Positions 34,637 through 41,473 of a DNA stretch of 41,473 bases are shown here, one piece after another. A program made the position numbers and the translations under genes. The notes beneath the pieces are model-generated. The model ran no database searches and had not been told where the DNA came from. It worked only from the letters and a program-made list of their open reading frames with translations. Position 1 is the first letter of the stretch; each line of letters begins with the position of its first letter. This DNA is from Actinomycetota bacterium (GTDB lineage: Bacteria > Actinomycetota > Actinomycetes > S36-B12 > UBA5976). Location of the stretch: positions 1 through 41,473 of the forward strand of contig JAQCGN010000004.1 in NCBI GenBank assembly GCA_027730605.1. Direction: 5' to 3'.

Positions 34637-35310
34637 AAGGTCCCACAAACTTATTAGCTATTGACACATCAACCAACAGAATTGCAGTAGCTCTATTGCA
34701 ATTTGGAAAACAACCAGTTGTGGCTATCAAAGATGATGGATTACGCCATGCTGAGTATGCAGCAGAGTTAATTAAAAAAGTTGTCAGTGATGCAGGGCTA
34801 ATGATGCAAGAATTAGGAGGCATTGTTTGTGGTATTGGACCAGGTCCATTCACAGGTTTACGGGTCGGAATTGTTAGTGCTCAAAGTATTGGATTTGTTC
34901 TAAGTATTCCAGTTTTTGGAGTTTGTAGTCATGACGCCATAGCTTTTGAATATGCGCAACAAAATCCCAACAAAGACTCAATTGTCATAACAGATGCCAG
35001 ACGAAAAGAAGTTTATTGGACAAAGTATCAAGGAATTAAAAGAACAAGTTCTCCTAAGGTTTCTAAATTAGAAGAAGTTCCAACTTCTGGTGTACACCTT
35101 CTTCATAAACCATTAGATCCCATTTCACTTGCTCAAGTTGCCATTGAAGCTATGAATAGAACTGAAAAAGGAATTGAAATTAAATCATTTGCCACCGATT
35201 TAGCAACTGGTGATGGATCAATCGTGGCATTACCAAATCAAGTGCTATTGCCCCCTATTCCTTTGTATTTGAGAAAACCAGATGCACTTACCTTGGCGGA
35301 GCGATCATGA
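34633..35310 (+). CDS. tsaB: TsaB, t6A complex partner of TsaD
   Basis: A 225-residue ASKHA-fold protein without catalytic metal ligands. LLAIDTSTNRIAVALLQ, IVCGIGPGPFTGLRVGI and FGVCSHDAIAFEY are the TsaB signatures; TDARRKEVYW follows. It is a scaffold that pairs with TsaD, and TsaE binds the pair. It overlaps both neighbours by four bases (ATGA), so the set tsaE-tsaB-rimI-tsaD is a tightly coupled operon. Confidence 0.95.
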   Translation: MKGPTNLLAIDTSTNRIAVALLQFGKQPVVAIKDDGLRHAEYAAELIKKVVSDAGLMMQELGGIVCGIGPGPFTGLRVGIVSAQSIGFVLSIPVFGVCSHDAIAFEYAQQNPNKDSIVITDARRKEVYWTKYQGIKRTSSPKVSKLEEVPTSGVHLLHKPLDPISLAQVAIEAMNRTEKGIEIKSFATDLATGDGSIVALPNQVLLPPIPLYLRKPDALTLAERS

Positions 35311-35759
35311 ATCTAAATCTGGTTGATTTTTCTTGGTGGCATGTTACAAAAGCTCACCAAATTGATAAAGAAGCATTTAATGCCACAGCTTGGTCACTGG
35401 AAACATTTTGGAATGAATTATCTCAACAAAATCGCTACTACTTGGCCCTAGTTGATGAAAATAAAGAAATCGTGGGATTTGGGGGCATTGCTTTTAATGG
35501 TAGTGATGCCGATATTCAAACTATGGTTATTAAACCTGAATTTCAAAAAAAAGGATTTGGTAAGAAATTACTTGACGCATTATTAGAAAAAATTAAAGAA
35601 AATAAAGTCAATAGAGTTTTTCTAGAAGTAGTTGCTGATAACAAACCCGCCATTTCTTTGTATTTATCTAGAAAATTTACCCAAATAGCTAAAAGATCAA
35701 ATTACTATCCCAACGGATCTGATGCGGTAATTATGCAACTTGATTTGAGAGCACGATGA
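35307..35759 (+). CDS. rimI: RimI-family N-acetyltransferase
   Basis: A 150-residue GNAT protein of the RimI type, which in E. coli acetylates the N-terminal Ala of ribosomal protein S18; actinobacterial homologues act on several N-termini. [21 protein letters not shown] (cut: QTMVIKPEF and [10 protein letters not shown]) is the acetyl-CoA-binding motif; [15 protein letters not shown] and [20 protein letters not shown] are RimI signatures. Four-base overlaps join it to tsaB before and tsaD after. The start at ATG 35307 gives the normal family length. Confidence 0.93.
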   Translation: MNLNLVDFSWWHVTKAHQIDKEAFNATAWSLETFWNELSQQNRYYLALVDENKEIVGFGGIAFNGSDADIQTMVIKPEFQKKGFGKKLLDALLEKIKENKVNRVFLEVVADNKPAISLYLSRKFTQIAKRSNYYPNGSDAVIMQLDLRAR

Positions 35760-36802
35760 CAAATGCTCTTATTTTAGGTATTGAAACTTCATGTGATGAA
35801 ACCGGAATTGGAATAGTTAGAGGAACAGAACTTTTAGCAGACACATTGGCATCATCTGTTGAAGAACATGCAAGATTTGGTGGAGTTGTTCCCGAAGTTG
35901 CATCAAGAGCTCACGTAGAAGCAATGATTCCAATATTGAAAAAAATTATTGCAACTGCTGGAGTTGGTTTAAAACAAATTGATGCCATCGCTGTGACAAG
36001 TGGACCAGGTTTAGCAGGTGCTTTAGTTGTAGGAGTGGCAGCCGCTAAAGCATTAGGAGTTGCACTTAATAAACCTGTTTATGGTGTGAATCATTTAGCA
36101 TCACATGTTGCTGTTGACACGTTAGAAAATGGCAAACTTCCAGAACCTACTTTGGCACTACTGGTAAGTGGTGGTCATTCATCACTTCTTAAAGTAAATA
36201 ACATAACTTACGAGATTGAATCATTAGGAAAAACACTTGATGATGCAGCTGGTGAAGCATTTGACAAAGTGGCAAGAGTTCTTGGTTTACCTTTTCCAGG
36301 TGGACCCTGGATTGATAAAGCAGCCAAAGAAGGAAATGCTTTAGCTATTGATTTTCCTAAAGGATTAATGAGTAAGGAAGATTTAATAAATCACACCTTT
36401 GATTTTTCTTTTTCTGGATTAAAGACTGCTGTAGCAAGATGGGTGCAGGCTTGGGAAAAAACTGGTGTCGCGATACCAGTTGCTGATGTAGCAGCTTCCT
36501 TTCAAGAAGCAGTTGTGGAAGTTTTAGTTAAAAAAACTTTATTAGCTGCTAAACAAACCGGAATCAATACCGTTGTTATTGGTGGTGGAGTTGCTGCTAA
36601 TTCAAGATTAAGAAGTATGGCAACTAGTGAAGCTGAAAAAGTTGGGGTAAGCATAAGAATTCCTCGACCAGGTCTTTGCACCGATAACGGGGCAATGGTG
36701 GCAGCTCTTGGATCTCATCTATTTAGTGCAGGAATTGAGCCCAGTGCGCTTAACTTTGAAGTTGACCCAATCTTTCCAATTACGCAGGTCAAAGCCCTCT
36801 AG
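35756..36802 (+). CDS. tsaD: TsaD, t6A threonylcarbamoyltransferase
   Basis: A 348-residue ASKHA-fold catalytic subunit of the t6A complex. [15 protein letters not shown] opens the protein; [10 protein letters not shown] near residue 112-121 carries the two metal-binding His; [30 protein letters not shown] (cut: [20 protein letters not shown]), FSFSGLKTA and [13 protein letters not shown] (Asp metal ligand) follow. Overlaps rimI by four bases (ATGA). A short GC hairpin (GCCC-TCTA-GGGC, 36794-36805) spans the stop codon; groES follows after 134 bases. Confidence 0.97.
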   Translation: MTNALILGIETSCDETGIGIVRGTELLADTLASSVEEHARFGGVVPEVASRAHVEAMIPILKKIIATAGVGLKQIDAIAVTSGPGLAGALVVGVAAAKALGVALNKPVYGVNHLASHVAVDTLENGKLPEPTLALLVSGGHSSLLKVNNITYEIESLGKTLDDAAGEAFDKVARVLGLPFPGGPWIDKAAKEGNALAIDFPKGLMSKEDLINHTFDFSFSGLKTAVARWVQAWEKTGVAIPVADVAASFQEAVVEVLVKKTLLAAKQTGINTVVIGGGVAANSRLRSMATSEAEKVGVSIRIPRPGLCTDNGAMVAALGSHLFSAGIEPSALNFEVDPIFPITQVKAL

Positions 36803-36805
36803 GGC
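36794..36805 (+). terminator. Weak hairpin over the tsaD stop
   Basis: GCCC-TCTA-GGGC, a 4-bp GC stem containing the stop codon, followed by CTATTTG with a short T run. It may weakly terminate the tsa operon before the heat-shock promoter. Confidence 0.3.
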
Positions 36806-36812
36806 CTATTTG

Positions 36813-36839
36813 CTGGCACTCAACTTGAGAGAGTGCTAA
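36813..36839 (+). promoter_or_regulatory. CIRCE operator (HrcA site)
   Basis: CTGGCACTC, nine bases, GAGTGCTAA. The consensus is TTAGCACTC-N9-GAGTGCTAA; the right arm is perfect and the left differs at two outer positions. HrcA binding here would repress groESL at normal temperature. The operator covers the proposed -35 box. Confidence 0.92.
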
Positions 36840-36853
36840 GGCCTTGGTAAGTT
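36825..36853 (+). promoter_or_regulatory. groESL promoter overlapping CIRCE
   Basis: TTGAGA at 36825-36830, 17 bases, TAAGTT at 36848-36853 (TANNNT). The -35 lies in the CIRCE spacer and right arm, so HrcA would block polymerase directly. This leaves a leader of about 75 bases before groES. Confidence 0.6.
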
Positions 36854-36936
36854 AGGGGATAAGTCTTTCCGAACTTTTTTAAGAAGTTAGGCAAGAAAAC
36901 CATTCCAAGTAAATATCCCATGAAGGGGAGTAGACC

Positions 36937-37236
36937 GTGGCGGTCCAAATTAAACCACTCGAGGATCGAATCCTCGTTGAAGTACTAGACGCTGAAACAA
37001 AAACTGCGTCAGGCCTAGTAATTCCTGACACTGCAAAAGAAAAACCTCAAGAAGGAAAAGTTATTGCAGTTGGTCCAGGTCGCTTTGATGAAGACGGTGA
37101 AAAGCGTGTTCCTATGGATATCAAAACAGGCGACACCGTAATTTTCTCAAAATACGGCGGTACAGAAGTTACTTATGACGGTAAAGACTATTTACTGTTG
37201 TCAGCTCGCGATGTTCTCGCAATCGTTTCTAAATAA
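36937..37236 (+). CDS. groES: Co-chaperonin GroES
   Basis: A 99-residue cap of the GroEL folding chamber. [27 protein letters not shown] (start [12 protein letters not shown]), [27 protein letters not shown] and the C-terminal [12 protein letters not shown] are diagnostic; the mobile loop lies in [17 protein letters not shown] start with AAGGGGAGT upstream. Expression is under CIRCE control. An 85-base spacer with a perfect 16-bp inverted repeat separates it from groEL. Confidence 0.98.
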   Translation: MAVQIKPLEDRILVEVLDAETKTASGLVIPDTAKEKPQEGKVIAVGPGRFDEDGEKRVPMDIKTGDTVIFSKYGGTEVTYDGKDYLLLSARDVLAIVSK

Positions 37237-37253
37237 GAAACAAAAATAATTAA

Positions 37254-37287
37254 ATTTACTCCGGAAAATCAATTTTCCGGAGTAAAT
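37254..37287 (+). other. Perfect 16-bp inverted repeat between groES and groEL
   Basis: ATTTACTCCGGAAAAT (37254-37269), CA, ATTTTCCGGAGTAAAT (37272-37287). A folded RNA would have about 14 pairs after loop strain. It is followed by A-rich rather than T-rich sequence, so it is not a classic terminator in this direction. It starts 17 bases after the groES stop and ends 34 bases before groEL. It could stabilise or process the mRNA, or attenuate groEL. Confidence 0.85.
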
Positions 37288-37318
37288 AAAAATGATAAAT
37301 AGCCGGAAGAGGAAATAA

Positions 37319-38950
<1,632 letters not shown>

Positions 38951-38985
38951 TTAATTAGAAAATAAAATAAGAGACGTTCAAGAAA

Positions 38986-39022
38986 TCCGTCGGTCACGGG
39001 TTCAAGTCCCGTCCGCCCTACC
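38986..39022 (+). tRNA. tRNA 3' half remnant (not a complete gene)
   Basis: TCCGT (38986-38990) could be the 3' side of an anticodon stem, CGGTC a 5-base variable loop, ACGGG-TTCAAGT-CCCGT (38996-39012) a perfect T-arm, then CCGCCCT, A and CC as the acceptor strand, discriminator and the start of CCA. The 5' side (AGGGCGG) and D-arm are absent upstream, where the sequence is AT-rich. Amino acid identity cannot be assigned because the anticodon loop does not read cleanly. This half-gene lies exactly where base composition changes. Confidence 0.75.
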
Positions 39023-39023
39023 G

Positions 39024-39036
39024 GGCCTCGAAGGCC
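39024..39036 (+). terminator. Hairpin after the tRNA remnant
   Basis: GGCCT-CGA-AGGCC, a 5-bp GC stem immediately after the tRNA 3' end, likely the original tRNA terminator of the GC-rich genome. There is no T run. Confidence 0.4.
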
Positions 39037-39042
39037 GCTCTA

Positions 39043-39060
39043 GCGTTAACGCGGCGTTAA
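39043..39060 (+). repeat. GCGTTAA direct repeats before the araC gene
   Basis: GCGTTAA at 39043-39049 and 39054-39060, 11 bases apart (about one helical turn). The first is part of a 10-base palindrome, GCGTTAACGC. This is a candidate regulator site about 70 bases before the araC-like start. Confidence 0.4.
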
Positions 39061-39125
39061 TGTTCCTCTGTATTCTGAGTTGTGGAGCTGACGCCAAAGG
39101 GGGCGTTGCTGGGTGAGGAGGGCGA

Positions 39126-39974
39126 ATGTCGCTGGCGCAAGCGGAGGAGCTTCCCCAACCCTTTGAGCCCAAAATTTACCTTCCCCCACGGTTGAGGGGA
39201 ATCGTCGATTTCATTGGTGAAATGGAGCAAGACCGGCCCGGCCGAGCGCTGATTATGCCCATGGGTAAAGTCGAAATCGCTTTTTTTCTCGAGGGCAGTG
39301 ATGTTGAGGGATTTTATATGGGCGAGGACTCGCCCGCTGATCGTGGCGTCCGCAAAGAAACCTCCCTTATCTTTTCCGTCGCTAACCGACCACAAATCGT
39401 CGCGGGGCAAATTCACGTCTTGCTCGCTCTGATGAGCCCGGCTGCGGCCATGTTGTTGTTCGGAATTCCGGCTTCTGCACTCGCGAATCGGTCCGTTGAG
39501 CCCCGGGAAGTGGGGGTAGACGTTCGACCCCTCGAAGACGTCTTGAGGACGCTTCCAAACTTTGAGATGCGATCGCGAGCTCTCGAGGCCTGGATGGTGA
39601 ACAGACTGGGAGCCATCGCGGACTTGCCGGACTTCATCTCCTTCCGCGGTGCGCTGATTGATTTGTTCCGAGATGGCCGGGATGTTCCCCGTGTTGACCA
39701 GGTGATGGATCTCACCGGCTACTCTCGGGCGCACGCGAATCGACTCTCGCGCCAATGGACGGGTTTGTCGCTGGAGAAGACTCTCGCTCTCAAGAGGTAT
39801 CGGAAGGCGCTGAGGCTCGTCAATTCGCCGATGCCCCTGGCTGATGTAGCTGCCGCGGCGGGTTATTTTGACCAGGCTCATTTCACCCACAGGTTTACCG
39901 AGTACTCCGGAATCTCGCCCAGCAACTATCGACACACCCCAAGGACCGGGGCGGACACTCTTCATCTCGCCTAG
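39126..39974 (+). CDS. AraC-family transcriptional regulator
   Basis: A 282-residue regulator. The C-terminal ~100 residues form the two helix-turn-helix units of AraC proteins: VMDLTGYSRAHANRLSRQW is the first and VAAAAGYFDQAHFTHRFTEY with GISPSNYR the second, with the usual strong FDQAHFTHRF conservation. The N-terminal part (LPPRLRGIVDFIGEM, ALIMPMGKVEIAFFLEG) resembles AraC proteins with a small effector-binding beta domain; the ligand is unknown. ATG at 39126 with GAGGAGG 4 bases upstream. Codon use is GC-rich, unlike everything before 38.96 kb. Its last codons (DTLHLA) are repeated before the downstream paralogue, so it may once have been duplicated. Confidence 0.88.
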   Translation: MSLAQAEELPQPFEPKIYLPPRLRGIVDFIGEMEQDRPGRALIMPMGKVEIAFFLEGSDVEGFYMGEDSPADRGVRKETSLIFSVANRPQIVAGQIHVLLALMSPAAAMLLFGIPASALANRSVEPREVGVDVRPLEDVLRTLPNFEMRSRALEAWMVNRLGAIADLPDFISFRGALIDLFRDGRDVPRVDQVMDLTGYSRAHANRLSRQWTGLSLEKTLALKRYRKALRLVNSPMPLADVAAAAGYFDQAHFTHRFTEYSGISPSNYRHTPRTGADTLHLA

Positions 39975-40065
39975 TGGCCCTCGGGGGCTCGCGAAACATG
40001 CTCATCTCGTACAAGACCGTCTTCGCCCCTTTTTGGAAAACTTCACGCAGCGCATCTTTGCGCTT
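39954..40065 (+). repeat. Leader repeat, copy A
   Basis: About 110 bases starting in the last codons of the araC gene and running to the first membrane-protein gene. Shared with copy B are GAAACATGCTC (39993-40003), TACAAGAC (40010-40017) and GCATCTT (40052-40058). It includes inverted repeats AAGAC-C-GTCTT (40013-40023) and AGCGCA-TCTT-TGCGCT (40049-40064), the latter before the ribosome binding site. Confidence 0.8.
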
Positions 40066-40091
40066 ATTTCAAACAACGGAAGGTGAAACTA

Positions 40092-40454
40092 GTGGACGTA
40101 AAGAACCAGTACTTGTCAGATATGGGAAATCAAACCAATGCCCAATACTTGACATTCATAATCGTGTCCTCAGTGTGGGCACTGGGGATTCCCCTAGTCC
40201 ATGGAGTACTCGGAAGTAATCCAAATGCAGGACTGGGCCTCACAATAGTCACTTCCACTTCGGCGGTTACCTTTTTGATCGTCGGATTGAACACGATAAA
40301 CCGGTACAGAATTCAGAGCCTTAATCCGCAGCCCGAGGCGCAGGACACAGTGGTTGCGCAAACGGAAAGAAAGCAGCCATTCGCCTTTTTTCTGGCGTTC
40401 GTGCCCATCGTCCTGGTGGCCACACTCACGGGTCACCTATTGATACTCAATTAG
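40092..40454 (+). CDS. Small three-helix membrane protein (paralogue 1)
   Basis: About 120 residues with three hydrophobic segments: LTFIIVSSVWALGIPLVHGV, GLTIVTSTSAVTFLIVGLNTI (cut: GLTIVTSTSAVTFLIVGLNT) and FAFFLAFVPIVLVATLTGHL, with a charged loop between the last two. I start at GTG 40092, which has GGAAGG 8 bases upstream; GTG 40083 in the same frame lies inside that motif. Paralogue 2 at 40641 shares WAxGxPL in helix 1, R near the end of helix 2 and GHxxxL at the end of helix 3. I do not recognise the family. Confidence 0.7.
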   Translation: MDVKNQYLSDMGNQTNAQYLTFIIVSSVWALGIPLVHGVLGSNPNAGLGLTIVTSTSAVTFLIVGLNTINRYRIQSLNPQPEAQDTVVAQTERKQPFAFFLAFVPIVLVATLTGHLLILN

Positions 40455-40482
40455 GCGACACCGCCAGGCGAGGAAACCAGAG

Positions 40483-40527
40483 ATGTCAACCCGGACCAGA
40501 GGGGACACCTTCCATCTCGCCCAGTGA
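40483..40527 (+). pseudogene. Remnant of a second araC 3' end (or leader peptide)
   Basis: The frame ATG-TCA-ACC to TGA reads MSTRTRGDTFHLAQ. The end RTRGDTFHLAQ matches RTGADTLHLA, the end of the complete AraC protein at 39974, and the following bases match copy A of the leader. So this looks like the last codons of a duplicated araC gene whose body is lost. A short leader peptide is an alternative, but no ribosome binding site is clear. Confidence 0.55.
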
Positions 40528-40614
40528 CGCTGGCGATTCGAGAAACATGCTCGTTTCATACAAGACGTTCGTCAGCCCTTTTGGGAGCCTTGCGTCAGAG
40601 CATCTTCACGCTCC
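40504..40614 (+). repeat. Leader repeat, copy B
   Basis: Second copy of the ~110-base leader, offset about 549 bases from copy A. GAAACATGCTC at 40542-40552, TACAAGAC at 40558-40565 and GCATCTT at 40600-40606 are shared. The hairpin is less perfect here: GAGC and GCTC flank ATCTTCAC (40597-40612). Confidence 0.8.
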
Positions 40615-40640
40615 TTTACAGGAAGAGAAAGGCATGAAAA

Positions 40641-41024
40641 ATGACTGATCAGCACGAGAGCACGCGAGTTCATTGGGTCTCGTCGAATACTGCGGACAAC
40701 GTTCGCTTTCTCGGGATGAGTCTGCTGGCGATCACAATCTGGGCAGTGGGGATGCCTTTGGCATTCTTTGCGGCTGGGCAAGGGTCAGGGCCGGCAGGAA
40801 CAGGATTGTTCGTGGCGAGTTGTGCGGTTGGACTCGTGCTGTGGGTTTCCACCTTCACGACCGTTGGCCGGCTTCGCGCCTTGGCCAGTGGCCTGCCGGA
40901 GGGCATCTCTGACATGGCTTTCAGCCGCAACTTTCAGGCAAACCCCTGGTTTGCCTTCGCGTTCTTGTTCACTGCGGTACACATCGGCATCATCGTTGGG
41001 CACGGAATCGTCCTGCTCGGCTAA
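40641..41024 (+). CDS. Small three-helix membrane protein (paralogue 2)
   Basis: A 127-residue protein with the same layout as paralogue 1: hydrophilic N-terminus, helix 1 with ITIWAVGMPLAFFAAG, helix 2 TGLFVASCAVGLVLWVSTF, a polar loop and helix 3 WFAFAFLFTAVHIGIIVGHG. ATG with AAAGG 7-11 bases upstream. It lies after leader copy B. The function is unknown; the position behind an AraC regulator suggests a regulated membrane unit. Sequence has diverged well beyond synonymous changes, so the duplication is old. Confidence 0.75.
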   Translation: MTDQHESTRVHWVSSNTADNVRFLGMSLLAITIWAVGMPLAFFAAGQGSGPAGTGLFVASCAVGLVLWVSTFTTVGRLRALASGLPEGISDMAFSRNFQANPWFAFAFLFTAVHIGIIVGHGIVLLG

Positions 41025-41042
41025 ACCATCGAAAGGAAGACA

Positions 41043-41473
41043 ATGAAAATCCTCAACACACGGTTTTGGTTGCTAGCCACCGGAACCCTGTTTACGGTAT
41101 TTCCAACTATCAACGCGCTGTCAGGACAGACAGTAGCCAGCGCCCCTAGTTATTGGCCAGGCACTCTTTCAGCTCGAGAAGCTGAGATCGCAGCTGTCGT
41201 GGAACTGGCATGGGGCTTCCACATCCTTGCCCTGGGTCTGGTGGCTCTGGCCATTGCGCTCCTCTCGCCTGACCCATTGAGGGCTCGGCTCGGTGTGGTG
41301 GTGACGGTCGCTTTTGCCCTGAGCCAAGGACTTTCAGCAGGTACGGCAGCGCAGTTTGGATATGGCGGCACAGACGGCATGGGGCTTTTCGCCATTGTGG
41401 TGATCGGGGTGCCCCTGATCACGCTCATTACCTGCGCCGTGCGGTGGAACGCCAGACCCGTTAGTACCCGCTA
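41043..41473 (+). CDS. Membrane protein, cut at the right edge
   Basis: Open frame from ATG 41043 (AAAGGAAG Shine-Dalgarno, 18 bases after the previous stop) to the window end, 143 codons; the last two bases are TA, so a stop may follow at once. Predicted helices: residues about 8-28, 58-80, 87-110 and 116-137, with a GTLSAREAEIAAVVELAWGFH-type segment (cut: GTLSAREAEIAAV, ELAWGFH) between helices 1 and 2. The N-terminal helix may be a signal anchor. Not clearly a third paralogue. The tight spacing puts it in one operon with the preceding gene. Function unknown. Confidence 0.65.
   Translation, partial: MKILNTRFWLLATGTLFTVFPTINALSGQTVASAPSYWPGTLSAREAEIAAVVELAWGFHILALGLVALAIALLSPDPLRARLGVVVTVAFALSQGLSAGTAAQFGYGGTDGMGLFAIVVIGVPLITLITCAVRWNARPVSTR

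Noticed and set aside
37254-37287. Second CIRCE before groEL
   Set aside because: The arms lack GCACTC/GAGTGC and the spacer is two bases instead of nine.
38971-39022. A complete tRNA gene after groEL
   Set aside because: Only the T-arm and acceptor 3' strand are present; no D-arm, no 5' acceptor strand and no clean anticodon stem upstream.
39057-39965. Long open frame on the minus strand opposite the araC gene (about 302 codons)
   Set aside because: The plus-strand frame has clear AraC helix-turn-helix motifs and a good Shine-Dalgarno; the opposite frame is open because of GC-rich codon use and shows no known domain.
39954-40614. Leader repeats as a CRISPR array or integron attC sites
   Set aside because: There are only two imperfect copies 549 bases apart, with genes between; attC core sites (GTTRRRY) are not found in the repeats.

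Overview
The window looks like one contig from a small, AT-rich, streamlined actinobacterium of the freshwater acI/Nanopelagicales kind, joined near 38.97 kb to a short GC-rich piece of different character. The actinobacterial assignment rests on MshB (mycothiol synthesis), the small actinobacterial families DUF3117 and DUF3107, a 7Fe FdxA-type ferredoxin, a groES-groEL pair whose GroEL ends in a His-rich tail, and gene orders I recall from other actinobacteria. Streamlining shows as very short spacers, ATGA-type overlaps and five convergent gene pairs whose stop codons share the same four bases. Hand counts of one 60-base line each gave 16 G+C near 33.85 kb and 33 G+C near 39.85 kb. No stretch above 300 bases lacks a gene; the longest spacers are about 160-190 bases.

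Layout. 1-7.5 kb: start of an S9 (DPP IV-like) peptidase, mshB, a small membrane protein, a DivIVA-like coiled-coil protein, a VanW-domain membrane protein, an unusual CysRS and an SH3-GNAT acetyltransferase. 7.6-12.4 kb: ferredoxin, pheA, tyrA (Phe/Tyr synthesis), dapD and dapE (succinyl branch of lysine/DAP synthesis) and an SRPBCC protein. 12.4-17.7 kb: DUF3117, an O-methyltransferase, an HtrA protease, Mrp, an EamA transporter, an alpha/beta hydrolase and DUF3107. 17.8-22.2 kb: a gamma-glutamylated amine catabolic set (GlnA4-like ligase, aldehyde dehydrogenase, SDR, PuuD-like hydrolase). 22.3-28.7 kb: infA-rpmJ-rpsM-rpsK-rpsD-rpoA-rplQ-truA, pabC, then rplM-rpsI. 28.7-39 kb: glmM, yaaA (reverse), glmS, acpS, alr, tsaE-tsaB-rimI-tsaD, groES-groEL.

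Genes that work together: glmM and glmS supply amino sugars and alr D-alanine for peptidoglycan, alongside DAP from dapD/dapE. TsaE, TsaB and TsaD make the tRNA t6A modification. The ribosomal, rpoA and truA genes form a translation/transcription block. groESL carries a CIRCE operator over a promoter.

39.0-41.5 kb: a 3' half of a tRNA gene without its 5' half marks the junction. It is followed by an AraC-family regulator and three small membrane proteins of unknown function. Two of these are paralogues, each preceded by a copy of the same ~110-base leader, and the second copy still carries the last codons of an araC gene. This points to a tandem duplication. Whether this segment is a real island or an assembly chimera cannot be settled from the sequence, but the orientation of the tRNA fragment argues against a simple island.

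The best candidates for new biology are the duplicated AraC/membrane-protein locus, a pseudoknot-capable leader before rpsM, a nested hairpin leader before rplM, a perfect 16-bp inverted repeat between groES and groEL, and a truA gene with no canonical start codon.
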